Source of the DNA: an uncultured Lachnospiraceae bacterium
GTDB taxonomy: Bacteria; Bacillota; Clostridia; Lachnospirales; Lachnospiraceae
Direction: 5' to 3'
NCBI GenBank assembly: GCA_958444395.1
Contig: CAUCOL010000119.1
Location: forward strand, 1-6,193
Length of the DNA: 6,193 bases
Shown: in pieces, positions 1-5,667 of the stretch
Position numbering within the stretch: position 1 is the stretch's first letter
Layout: each line of letters opens with the position of its first letter
Position numbers and translations under genes: made by a program
The notes under the pieces: generated by a model
What the model was told of the DNA's origin: nothing
The model's input: only the letters and a program-made list of their open reading frames with translations
Databases searched by the model: none

Positions 1-1
1 A

Positions 2-208
2 CTGCGGATGTTTGGAAGCAGCCGCAGTGGCAGAGAAGATTTTGAGCGTACGGTAGCGTTGTACAAGAGCAATCCGGAGGTGATCAACTATCTGAGCAAC
101 ATCGTAGGAGCTCAGGTACCGGTTCGCGAGATCAAGGACATGAACCGGGCCTTTGAATTGGACATTCAGAAAAACATGGGCAAGACGATCATGATCTGGG
201 ATAAATAA
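2..208 (+). CDS. C-terminal fragment of a TarJ-like medium-chain (zinc-type) alcohol dehydrogenase, 5' end outside the window
   Basis: The frame is open to the left edge and ends at TAA (206-208), so this is the last ~68 residues of a longer protein; the ATG at position 8 is an internal codon, not a start. The visible part begins LRMFGSSRSG and ends KTIMIWDK. A GSSRSG segment, then 'DFERTV', an 'IKDMNRAFE' helix and a final hydrophobic strand ending in W plus a charged residue resemble, from memory, the C-terminus of TarJ-type ribulose-5-phosphate reductases. Those make ribitol-5-phosphate for CDP-ribitol and teichoic acid or other surface glycopolymers. The zinc ligands and the Rossmann glycine motif would lie upstream and cannot be seen, so another medium-chain dehydrogenase is possible. 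The terminator-like hairpin 11 bases after the stop suggests it is the last gene of its transcription unit. Confidence 0.5.
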   Translation: MRMFGSSRSGREDFERTVALYKSNPEVINYLSNIVGAQVPVREIKDMNRAFELDIQKNMGKTIMIWDK

Positions 209-219
209 AACAGGCATTG

Positions 220-256
220 ATCGCAGGGCAGCAGGGGATGCTGCCTGCGATTTCTT
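220..256 (+). terminator. Probable rho-independent terminator after the dehydrogenase-like gene
   Basis: Bases 220-233 pair with 239-251: 13 base pairs with one bulged G (226) and a five-base GGGGA loop. The stem is GC-rich in the middle and is followed by TTTCTT (251-256), a short U-tract interrupted by one C. It starts 11 bases after the preceding stop codon, the usual position for an intrinsic terminator. The weak U-tract means it could be partial, allowing read-through into the small gene at 289. Confidence 0.6.
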
Positions 257-288
257 CGACGCAAAGCGTTTACGAAATGGAGATTACG

Positions 289-747
289 ATGCATAATTGG
301 AAGAGAAGAAGTACAAAGACGGTATTGGCAGCAGTAACAGCAGTTACTGTTGCTTCTGCCGGAATGTGGATGGACAGTCAGACAGGTATGGCTGTACCGG
401 CACCGGGTGTGACGGCGACGACAGAGGCATCTGCTGTACCGGCGGATACGGCATCTGCCAGACCGGCGAAAAAGACCGGAAAGGAAAAGAAAGCCCGAAA
501 GAAGAAAAAAGCGGCAAGAGTGGTAAGTAGCGCGGGGATTACGACACCGGAGGTGACGTTGACACCGACACCGTCTGCGGCGGTAGTGACCCAAAAGCCG
601 GCACAAAAGAAGAAAGATACAAAGAAAACATCCGATCTGGGGCTTACGAAGCAGCAGACGAATATTACAATATGGTGTATTATTGTACTGGCAATCGGAT
701 CTATTTCAGGGATCACCCTGACCGTGACAAAGAAAAAGAATCGTTGA
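289..747 (+). CDS. Small exported, membrane-anchored protein of unknown function
   Basis: I do not recognise this 152-residue protein. The start at ATG 289 is chosen because GGAG (279-282) lies six bases upstream and a typical signal peptide follows at once: charged MHNWKRRSTK, a hydrophobic stretch at about residues 11-25, and an A-S-A cleavage-type site at 22-24. An in-frame TTG at 217 and ATG at 277 are less likely starts; the 217 codon sits just before the terminator hairpin. The middle (about 37-120) is low complexity, rich in Ala, Thr, Pro and Lys, with a very basic patch at 61-77 and another at 106-113. Residues about 125-146 form one membrane segment, followed by KKKNR. There is no LPxTG sorting motif, so anchoring would be by the membrane helix. 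The likely topology is an outside, basic, unstructured stalk. It stands between a surface-polymer-like gene and the leuB promoter. A scaffold, cell-wall-binding or secretion-linked role would be a guess. Confidence 0.7.
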   Translation: MHNWKRRSTKTVLAAVTAVTVASAGMWMDSQTGMAVPAPGVTATTEASAVPADTASARPAKKTGKEKKARKKKKAARVVSSAGITTPEVTLTPTPSAAVVTQKPAQKKKDTKKTSDLGLTKQQTNITIWCIIVLAIGSISGITLTVTKKKNR

Positions 748-772
748 CAGCAGTGTATTTTAACAGTACACT
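744..772 (+). promoter_or_regulatory. Probable sigma-A type promoter for leuB-ilvD-ilvB
   Basis: A perfect -35 hexamer TTGACA (744-749) is followed after 17 bases by TACACT (767-772), four of six matches to the -10 consensus. The -35 box contains the TGA stop codon of the preceding gene (745-747). Transcription would begin near 778-780, giving a leader of about 90 bases before leuB. No better promoter was seen between 748 and 868. Confidence 0.6.
752..772. promoter_or_regulatory. Operator-like inverted repeat overlapping the leuB promoter
   Basis: AGTGTA (752-757) and TACACT (767-772) are exact inverted repeats separated by nine bases, and two further symmetric positions in the spacer also match. 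The right arm is the -10 box and the left arm lies in the promoter spacer, where a bound repressor would block RNA polymerase. The regulator is unknown; the sequence does not match a CodY box. It could equally be a weak RNA hairpin or chance. Confidence 0.35.
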
Positions 773-809
773 AAAGGTTAGTATATTTTAGATGAAAGAT
801 TTTCAAGTG

Positions 810-837
810 AAAGTTCGTGATTTTGCATCACGACTTT
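810..837 (+). promoter_or_regulatory. Stem-loop in the leuB 5' leader
   Basis: Bases 810-813 and 815-821 pair with 827-837 to give 11 base pairs with a single bulged T (814) and a five-base TTTGC loop (822-826). The core is the exact repeat TCGTGAT / ATCACGA. No U-run follows (next bases GCCTG), so it is not a standard intrinsic terminator. It ends 16 bases before the leuB ribosome binding site. It may stabilise the mRNA or be part of a control element; the leader is too short for a T-box and lacks its conserved motif. Confidence 0.45.
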
Positions 838-868
838 GCCTGTGATCAGAAAGAAAGGAAGCGAATCG

Positions 869-1954
869 ATGAATTACAAGATAGCAGCGATTCCCGGAGA
901 CGGAATCGGCCCGGAGATCGTCAGAGAGGCAAGAAAAGTATTAGACGTAGTAGGTCAGAAATATGGTCATACATTTGAATATGAGGAATTATTAATGGGT
1001 GGCTGCTCGATTGATGTATATGGTGAATCTTTAACAGATGAAACACTGGAGGCAGCTAAGAAATGTGATTCCGTTCTGTTGGGAGCTGTTGGAGGAAATG
1101 TTGGTCAGTCTAACTGGTACCAGATCGAACCATCCAAGAGACCGGAGGCAGGACTTCTAAAGATTCGTAAAGGGCTGGAGTTGTATGCCAATATTCGTCC
1201 GGCTACTTTATTCGAAGAGCTCAGTGGAGCTTGTCCGTTAAAAGAGGAGATCACAGACGGTGGCTTTGATTTCGTAGTCATGCGTGAGCTGACAGGCGGA
1301 CTGTACTTTGGCGAGCGTAAAACGATCGAAGAGAACGGTGTAAAGAAAGCCATTGATACACTTACTTATGACGAAAATGAGATTCGTCGTATCGCCAAAT
1401 GGGGATTTGATGTCGCAATGAAGAGAAATAAAAAGGTCTGCAGTGTGGACAAGGCAAATGTGCTGGATTCCTCCAGACTCTGGAGAAAGGTTGTAAAAGA
1501 AGTAGCACAGGAGTATCCGGAAGTAGAGCTGACAGATATGCTGGTAGACAACTGCGCAATGCAGCTGGTGCGTGATCCAAAGCAGTTTGACGTGATTCTG
1601 ACAGAGAATATGTTTGGTGATATTTTATCGGATGAGGCAAGTATGGTGACCGGTTCGATCGGTATGCTGTCTTCTGCCAGCCTGGGTGCAACGAAGCTGG
1701 GGCTGTATGAGCCAAGTCATGGTTCTGCACCGGATATCGCAGGACAGGATATTGCCAATCCGATTGCAACGATCCTTTCTGCAGCGATGATGCTTCGCTA
1801 TTCCTTTGATCTGGAAAAGGAAGCAGATGCAGTAGAAGCAGCAGTAAAACAGGTGCTGAAGGATGGTTACCGTACCGTAGATATCATGTCAGAAGGCAAG
1901 ACAAAGGTTGGTACGACACAGATGGGCGACCTGATCGCAGAGCGCATTAAATAG
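869..1954 (+). CDS. leuB: 3-isopropylmalate dehydrogenase (leucine biosynthesis)
   Basis: This cytosolic enzyme oxidises and decarboxylates (2R,3S)-3-isopropylmalate with NAD+ to 4-methyl-2-oxopentanoate, the direct precursor of leucine. The 361-residue length is normal. The N-terminal GDGIGPEIV (10-18) is the dehydrogenase nucleotide-fold signature. Expected substrate and catalytic residues are visible: Arg100, Arg110, Arg139 and Tyr146 in [12 protein letters not shown], Lys195 in VDKANVL, and the metal-binding Asp227, Asp251 and Asp255 (DMLVDN and GDILSDEAS). [12 protein letters not shown] (281-292) with Asp289 is the NAD-specific cofactor loop and sets it apart from NADP isocitrate dehydrogenase. 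The start is ATG 869, with AAAGGA (854-859) nine bases upstream; an in-frame TTG at 836 would add 11 residues not expected in the family and lies inside the leader hairpin. It is the first gene of the cluster, 69 bases ahead of ilvD. Confidence 0.96.
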   Translation: MNYKIAAIPGDGIGPEIVREARKVLDVVGQKYGHTFEYEELLMGGCSIDVYGESLTDETLEAAKKCDSVLLGAVGGNVGQSNWYQIEPSKRPEAGLLKIRKGLELYANIRPATLFEELSGACPLKEEITDGGFDFVVMRELTGGLYFGERKTIEENGVKKAIDTLTYDENEIRRIAKWGFDVAMKRNKKVCSVDKANVLDSSRLWRKVVKEVAQEYPEVELTDMLVDNCAMQLVRDPKQFDVILTENMFGDILSDEASMVTGSIGMLSSASLGATKLGLYEPSHGSAPDIAGQDIANPIATILSAAMMLRYSFDLEKEADAVEAAVKQVLKDGYRTVDIMSEGKTKVGTTQMGDLIAERIK

Positions 1955-2023
1955 AAGAATAACCGGATGAAACAGAACCGGTGACGGTACGTCAATAGTA
2001 CATAGAAAGGCAGGATAAGGCAA

Positions 2024-3688
2024 ATGAGAAGTGATGCAGTAAAAAAAGGGATGCAGACAGCACCTCAGAGATCTTTATTTAACGCATTGGGGATAACAGA
2101 GGAAGAACTTTCCAAACCATTAGTAGGTATCGTAAGTTCCTACAATGAGATCGTTCCGGGTCATATGAATCTGGATAAGATCACAGAAGCAGTCAAAATG
2201 GGAGTTGCTATGGCAGGTGGCACACCGATCGTATTTCCGGCGATCGCTGTCTGTGATGGTATTGCTATGGGGCATACCGGTATGAAATACTCACTGGTAA
2301 CCAGAGATCTGATCTGTGATTCCACAGAATGTATGGCAATGGCACATCAGTTTGATGCACTTGTTATGATTCCAAACTGTGATAAGAATGTACCGGGACT
2401 TCTGATGGCAACAGCCAGACTGAATGTTCCGACCGTCTTTGTCAGTGGTGGTCCGATGTTAGCAGGTCATGTGCAGGGAAAGAAGACAAGTCTTTCTTCT
2501 ATGTTCGAGGCAGTCGGTGCTCATGCAGCCGGTAAGATGACAGAGGAACAGGTGGATGACTTTGTATGTAATGCATGTCCAACCTGTGGTTCCTGTTCCG
2601 GTATGTACACAGCAAACAGCATGAACTGTCTGACAGAGGCAATCGGTATGGGTCTGCAGGGAAATGGTACGATTCCGGCTGTATATTCCCAGAGAATCAA
2701 ACTTGCAAAGCATGCGGGTATGAAAGTAATGGAATTATTGGAGAAGAATATCCGTCCAAGAGACATTCTGACAGAGGATGCTTTCATGAATGCACTGACA
2801 GTTGATATGGCACTGGGATGTTCTACGAATACCATGCTTCATCTGCCGGCAATCGCACATGAGGCAGGGGTGGAACTGAATCTGGATATTGCAAATCAGA
2901 TCAGTGCAAGAACACCAAACTTATGTCATCTGGCACCGGCAGGCCATACATATATGGAAGAACTGAATGAAGCCGGTGGTGTATATGCTGTTATGAACGA
3001 GTTGAACAAGAAAGGTCTGTTAAAGACGGATCTGATCACAGCAACTGGTAAGACTGTTGCCGAAAATATCGCAGGCTGCGAAAACAGAAATCCGGAAGTG
3101 ATCCGTCCGATCGACAATCCATACAGCCAGACTGGCGGAATCGCTGTACTGCGTGGTAACATCGCACCGGATTCCGGCGTGGTAAAACGTTCTGCTGTCG
3201 TACCAGAAATGATGGTGCATGAGGGTCCGGCCAGAGTATTTGACTGCGAAGAGGATGCGATTGCAGCGATTACAGGTGGCAAGATCGTAGAAGGGGATGT
3301 TGTAGTGATCCGTTATGAGGGACCAAAGGGTGGTCCTGGTATGCGTGAAATGTTAAATCCTACATCTGCGATTGCAGGTATGGGACTTGGTTCCAGTGTA
3401 GCACTGATCACAGACGGCCGCTTCTCAGGGGCATCCCGCGGTGCTTCCATCGGTCATATTTCGCCGGAGGCAGCAGTAGGCGGTCCGATCGCACTGATCG
3501 AAGAAGGAGACATTATCTCAATCAATATTCCGGAGAATACCATCAATGTGAAGGTATCGGATGAAGAACTGGCAGCCAGAAAAGCAAAATGGCAGCCAAG
3601 AGAGCCAAAGGTTAAGACAGGTTATCTGGCAAGATATGCATCGATGGTTACATCTGCCGACAAGGGTGCGATCTTACAGATTCAATAA
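2024..3688 (+). CDS. ilvD: Dihydroxy-acid dehydratase (valine/isoleucine/leucine biosynthesis)
   Basis: This iron-sulfur enzyme dehydrates 2,3-dihydroxyisovalerate and 2,3-dihydroxy-3-methylvalerate to the 2-keto acids leading to valine, leucine and isoleucine. The protein has 554 residues, full length for the IlvD/Edd family. Family signatures are clear: CDGIAMGH (77-84), NCDKNVPG (118-125) with cluster ligand Cys119 and the usually carbamylated Lys121, [20 protein letters not shown] (182-201) with cluster ligand Cys191, and near the C-terminus [10 protein letters not shown] (464-473) with the catalytic Ser468. The position that is Cys in [2Fe-2S] members of the family is Gly46 here (VPGHMNL), as in the E. 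coli [4Fe-4S] enzyme, so an oxygen-sensitive [4Fe-4S] form is inferred. ATG 2024 has AGGA (2012-2015) eight bases upstream. A 142-base gap with a strong hairpin separates it from ilvB. Confidence 0.97.
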   Translation: MRSDAVKKGMQTAPQRSLFNALGITEEELSKPLVGIVSSYNEIVPGHMNLDKITEAVKMGVAMAGGTPIVFPAIAVCDGIAMGHTGMKYSLVTRDLICDSTECMAMAHQFDALVMIPNCDKNVPGLLMATARLNVPTVFVSGGPMLAGHVQGKKTSLSSMFEAVGAHAAGKMTEEQVDDFVCNACPTCGSCSGMYTANSMNCLTEAIGMGLQGNGTIPAVYSQRIKLAKHAGMKVMELLEKNIRPRDILTEDAFMNALTVDMALGCSTNTMLHLPAIAHEAGVELNLDIANQISARTPNLCHLAPAGHTYMEELNEAGGVYAVMNELNKKGLLKTDLITATGKTVAENIAGCENRNPEVIRPIDNPYSQTGGIAVLRGNIAPDSGVVKRSAVVPEMMVHEGPARVFDCEEDAIAAITGGKIVEGDVVVIRYEGPKGGPGMREMLNPTSAIAGMGLGSSVALITDGRFSGASRGASIGHISPEAAVGGPIALIEEGDIISINIPENTINVKVSDEELAARKAKWQPREPKVKTGYLARYASMVTSADKGAILQIQ

Positions 3689-3725
3689 GACAGGACGCAA
3701 TTTAAGACATAGAGGATCTGATGCT
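3688..3725 (+). repeat. Intergenic sequence blocks shared with the ilvB-serC gap (copy 1)
   Basis: AGACAGGA-CGCA (3688-3699) and GATC-TGATGCT (3715-3725) recur in the same order at 5570-5594 as AGACAGGATCGCA and GATCCTGATGCT. Each block differs by one inserted base. Here 15 extra bases separate the blocks; in the other copy they touch. The first block begins on the last base of the ilvD stop codon. Chance similarity is not excluded. Confidence 0.35.
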
Positions 3726-3754
3726 CTGCTGCATAAAGCGGCAGGGCGTTGATC
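3715..3754 (+). other. Strong intercistronic stem-loop between ilvD and ilvB
   Basis: GATC (3715-3718), then 3720-3732, pair with 3738-3754 to give about 17 pairs including several G-U pairs, one bulged T (3719) and an ATAAA loop (3733-3737). The inner ten pairs, 3723-3732 with 3738-3747, are unbroken. No U-tract follows on the + strand, and none is placed to serve the - strand, so it is unlikely to be an intrinsic terminator. An RNA-processing or mRNA-stability element that sets different levels of ilvD and ilvB is a reasonable inference. Confidence 0.5.
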
Positions 3755-3817
3755 GGAAGAACTGGAAAGTATCAGAAGAAAAGAATATAGGACAGCCGGC
3801 GAAGGGGTCGGTAAAAT

Positions 3818-3822
3818 GGAGG
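3818..3822 (+). promoter_or_regulatory. Shine-Dalgarno sequence that decides the ilvB start
   Basis: GGAGG, continuing as GGAGGAAAG, lies eight bases before ATG 3831. It overlaps the G of an upstream in-frame ATG at 3816, which would add five residues (MEERF). The perfect spacing and the usual MQLTG beginning of IlvB favour 3831. AAGGGG at 3802-3807 could serve the 3816 codon weakly. Confidence 0.75.
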
Positions 3823-3830
3823 AAAGATTC

Positions 3831-5522
3831 ATGCAGTTGACAGGTTCCCAAATCGTTGTAGAATGCCTGAAGGAGCAAGGGGTAGATACGATTTTTGGTT
3901 ATCCGGGAGGAGCGATTTTAAATATTTACGATGAGTTATACCGTCATCAGGATGAGATCAGGCATGTGCTGACATCTCATGAGCAGGGAGCATCCCATGC
4001 AGCAGATGGTTATGCACGTTCAACCGGCAAGGTAGGCGTGTGTATGGCAACCAGTGGACCGGGTGCTACCAATCTGGTTACCGGTATTGCAACCGCTTAT
4101 ATGGATTCTGTGCCAATGGTGGCAATCACATGTAATGTAGGTGTTTCTTTACTGGGTAAGGATTCATTCCAGGAGATTGATATTACAGGTGTTACGATGC
4201 CGATCACAAAGTACAGCTACATTGTAAAGGATGTAAAGGATCTGGCACCGGCACTTCGCCGTGCATTCCGGATCGCACAGTCCGGCCGTCCGGGACCTGT
4301 TCTGGTGGATATTGCCAAGAATGCAACCGCGGATAAAACAGATTATACAACGGAGGTGCCAAAGATCATCTCCAGAGCAACGGAGCAGATCGATGAGGGC
4401 AGTGTGGAGAAAGCTGTGAAGCTGCTGAAGAAAGCGAAACGTCCGATGATCTTTGTCGGTGGAGGTGCCGTGATCTCCGGAGCGGATCGTGAGCTGAAGG
4501 AATTTGCAGACCGTATCGATGCGCCGGTAACAGATACATTGATGGGAAAAGGTGCTTATGACGGTACGCAGGAGCGTTATGTCGGAATGCTTGGTATGCA
4601 TGGCACAAAGACCGCGAACCTAAGTGTAGGAGAGTGTGATGTACTGGTTGTGCTTGGTTCCCGTTTCTCAGACCGTGTCACCGGTGTTACGAAGAACTTC
4701 GCAAAGAAAGCAAAGATTATCCAGGTTGATATCGACGCGACGGAGATCAATAAAAATGTTCTGGTCGATGTCAGTGTGATCGGAGATGTAAAGTCCGTTC
4801 TGGACATTCTGAATACACGTCTGGAGCAGCTGTCCCATCCGGAATGGATGGAAAAGGTCATGAAACGGAAAGAAGAACTTCCGCTTACCTATGACAGGGA
4901 TCGTCTGGCCGGACCATATATTGTGGAGAAACTCTACGAGCTGACACAGGGGGTTGCGATCATTTCGACGGAGGTTGGTCAGCATCAGATGTGGGCAGCG
5001 CAGTATTATAAATACAAAAAGCCTCGTACCCTGATCACTTCCGGTGGACTGGGAACGATGGGATATGGACTGGGCGCAGCAATCGGTGCCAAAGTCGGCA
5101 ATCCGGACAAAACAGTGGTAAACATTGCAGGAGACGGATGTTTCCGCATGAATATGAACGAGATCGCGACGGCTGTCCGCAGTGATATACCGGTCATAGA
5201 GCTGGTATTTAATAATTCGGTACTGGGTATGGTACGTCAGTGGCAGACCCTGTTCTATGGAGAGCGGTATTCACATACTGTATTAAATGATCAGGTCGAT
5301 TATGTGAAGCTGGCAGAGGCGATGGGAGCAAAGGGTTATCGTATCACGAAAAAGGAAGAGGTTTTACCTGTTTTGAAAGAAGCTATTGCATCAAAGGTAC
5401 CAGTAGTGGTAGACTGTGTAATTGAGAGTGATGATAAGGTATTCCCAATGGTCGCTCCGGGCAAAAATCTGGAAGACGTTTTTGATGAAGCGGATCTGAA
5501 GGCAAAGAACGGCAGCAAATAA
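3831..5522 (+). CDS. ilvB: Acetolactate synthase, large catalytic subunit
   Basis: The enzyme condenses two pyruvates to 2-acetolactate, or pyruvate with 2-oxobutyrate to 2-aceto-2-hydroxybutyrate, using thiamine diphosphate, Mg2+ and FAD. The product has 563 residues, normal for the family. It shows the three domains in order: the N-terminal ThDP (Pyr) domain with GYPGG (23-27) and catalytic Glu51 in SHEQGA; the central FAD-associated domain (about 190-330) with GSRFSDRVTG (276-285); and the C-terminal ThDP (PP) domain with GDG (434-436) and NN (461-462) of the metal-binding motif. GMVRQWQ (466-472) is the typical active-site helix with Trp471. Acetolactate synthase is favoured over pyruvate oxidase or other relatives by the whole-length match to the biosynthetic form and the ilvD/leuB neighbours. 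The small regulatory subunit gene ilvN does not follow; serC comes 145 bases later. Confidence 0.96.
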   Translation: MQLTGSQIVVECLKEQGVDTIFGYPGGAILNIYDELYRHQDEIRHVLTSHEQGASHAADGYARSTGKVGVCMATSGPGATNLVTGIATAYMDSVPMVAITCNVGVSLLGKDSFQEIDITGVTMPITKYSYIVKDVKDLAPALRRAFRIAQSGRPGPVLVDIAKNATADKTDYTTEVPKIISRATEQIDEGSVEKAVKLLKKAKRPMIFVGGGAVISGADRELKEFADRIDAPVTDTLMGKGAYDGTQERYVGMLGMHGTKTANLSVGECDVLVVLGSRFSDRVTGVTKNFAKKAKIIQVDIDATEINKNVLVDVSVIGDVKSVLDILNTRLEQLSHPEWMEKVMKRKEELPLTYDRDRLAGPYIVEKLYELTQGVAIISTEVGQHQMWAAQYYKYKKPRTLITSGGLGTMGYGLGAAIGAKVGNPDKTVVNIAGDGCFRMNMNEIATAVRSDIPVIELVFNNSVLGMVRQWQTLFYGERYSHTVLNDQVDYVKLAEAMGAKGYRITKKEEVLPVLKEAIASKVPVVVDCVIESDDKVFPMVAPGKNLEDVFDEADLKAKNGSK

Positions 5523-5524
5523 AG

Positions 5525-5589
5525 CTGTAAACATACAGAGCAGACAATGGTCTGCTGATAAAAGAAGGTAGACAGGATCGCAGATCCTG
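5525..5589 (+). other. Cluster of three small hairpins between ilvB and serC
   Basis: Three perfect inverted repeats follow each other: CTGTA/TACAG (5525-5529 with 5534-5538), AGCAGAC/GTCTGCT (5539-5545 with 5550-5556, AATG loop) and CAGGATC/GATCCTG (5573-5579 with 5583-5589, GCA loop). The first two abut with no gap, so they could stack. None has a following U-run, so no clear intrinsic terminator is seen. They may mark an mRNA processing or stability region, or part of a leader for serC. Confidence 0.4.
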
Positions 5590-5599
5590 ATGCTATAGA
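5569..5599 (+). promoter_or_regulatory. Weak candidate promoter for serC
   Basis: TAGACA (5569-5574) matches five of six -35 bases. TGCTATAGA (5591-5599) is an extended -10 type sequence (TGnTATA). The 19-base spacing is long and the spacer holds a hairpin. If real, serC could be transcribed apart from the ilv genes, with a ~65-base leader. Confidence 0.22.
5570..5594 (+). repeat. Intergenic sequence blocks shared with the ilvD-ilvB gap (copy 2)
   Basis: This is the second occurrence of the two blocks described at 3688-3725. Here they are adjacent and together contain the CAGGATC/GATCCTG hairpin, which copy 1 cannot form because its blocks are separated and each lacks a base. Confidence 0.35.
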
Positions 5600-5650
5600 T
5601 GTCCGTGTATCTTAACCATAGTAAAGAGGCGCGGGCAGCAATACATAATA

Positions 5651-5656
5651 AGGAGG
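5651..5656 (+). promoter_or_regulatory. serC Shine-Dalgarno sequence with two possible ATG codons downstream
   Basis: AGGAGG is a perfect anti-16S match. It lies 11 bases before the serC ATG (5668), slightly long, and only three bases before an out-of-frame ATG at 5660, which is too close for good use. The 5660 frame would run 21 codons to a TAA at 5723-5725. Confidence 0.7.
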
Positions 5657-5667
5657 CACATGAAAAA

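Noticed and set aside
217..288. Longer N-terminus for the small exported protein beginning at TTG 217
   Set aside because: It would start at the base of the terminator-like hairpin, has no ribosome binding site and would put 24 non-hydrophobic residues ahead of a proper signal peptide.
166..606. Long minus-strand open frames opposite the small exported gene (166-606 and 378-716)
   Set aside because: They are compositional shadows of the low-complexity Lys/Ala/Pro codons; the products are Arg/Cys-rich or Phe-rich without recognisable domains or ribosome binding sites.
798..815. CodY-like dyad GATTTTC-N4-GAAAGTT in the leuB leader
   Set aside because: Each half resembles half of the CodY box, but the spacing is four bases instead of one and the two arms do not fully mirror each other.
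792..845. A 17-codon open frame in the leuB leader as a regulatory leader peptide
   Set aside because: [17 protein letters not shown] has no run of Leu, Val or Ile codons, no ribosome binding site is placed for it downstream of the predicted transcription start, and no terminator follows.
748..868. T-box riboswitch before leuB
   Set aside because: The leader is only about 90 bases and lacks the conserved AGGGTGGNACCGCG motif and a terminator.
1362..1769. Minus-strand frame opposite leuB
   Set aside because: It lies wholly inside a clearly conserved gene, and its translation has no domain character.
1962..1982. ACCGG/CCGGT inverted repeat in the leuB-ilvD gap as a terminator
   Set aside because: Only five pairs with an 11-base loop and no U-run; more likely chance in a 69-base operon gap.
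2459..2835. Minus-strand Cys/Thr-rich frames and the plus-strand frame at 2575-2805 inside ilvD
   Set aside because: They overlap the most conserved iron-sulfur region of ilvD; the Cys-rich look arises from reading those codons in another frame.
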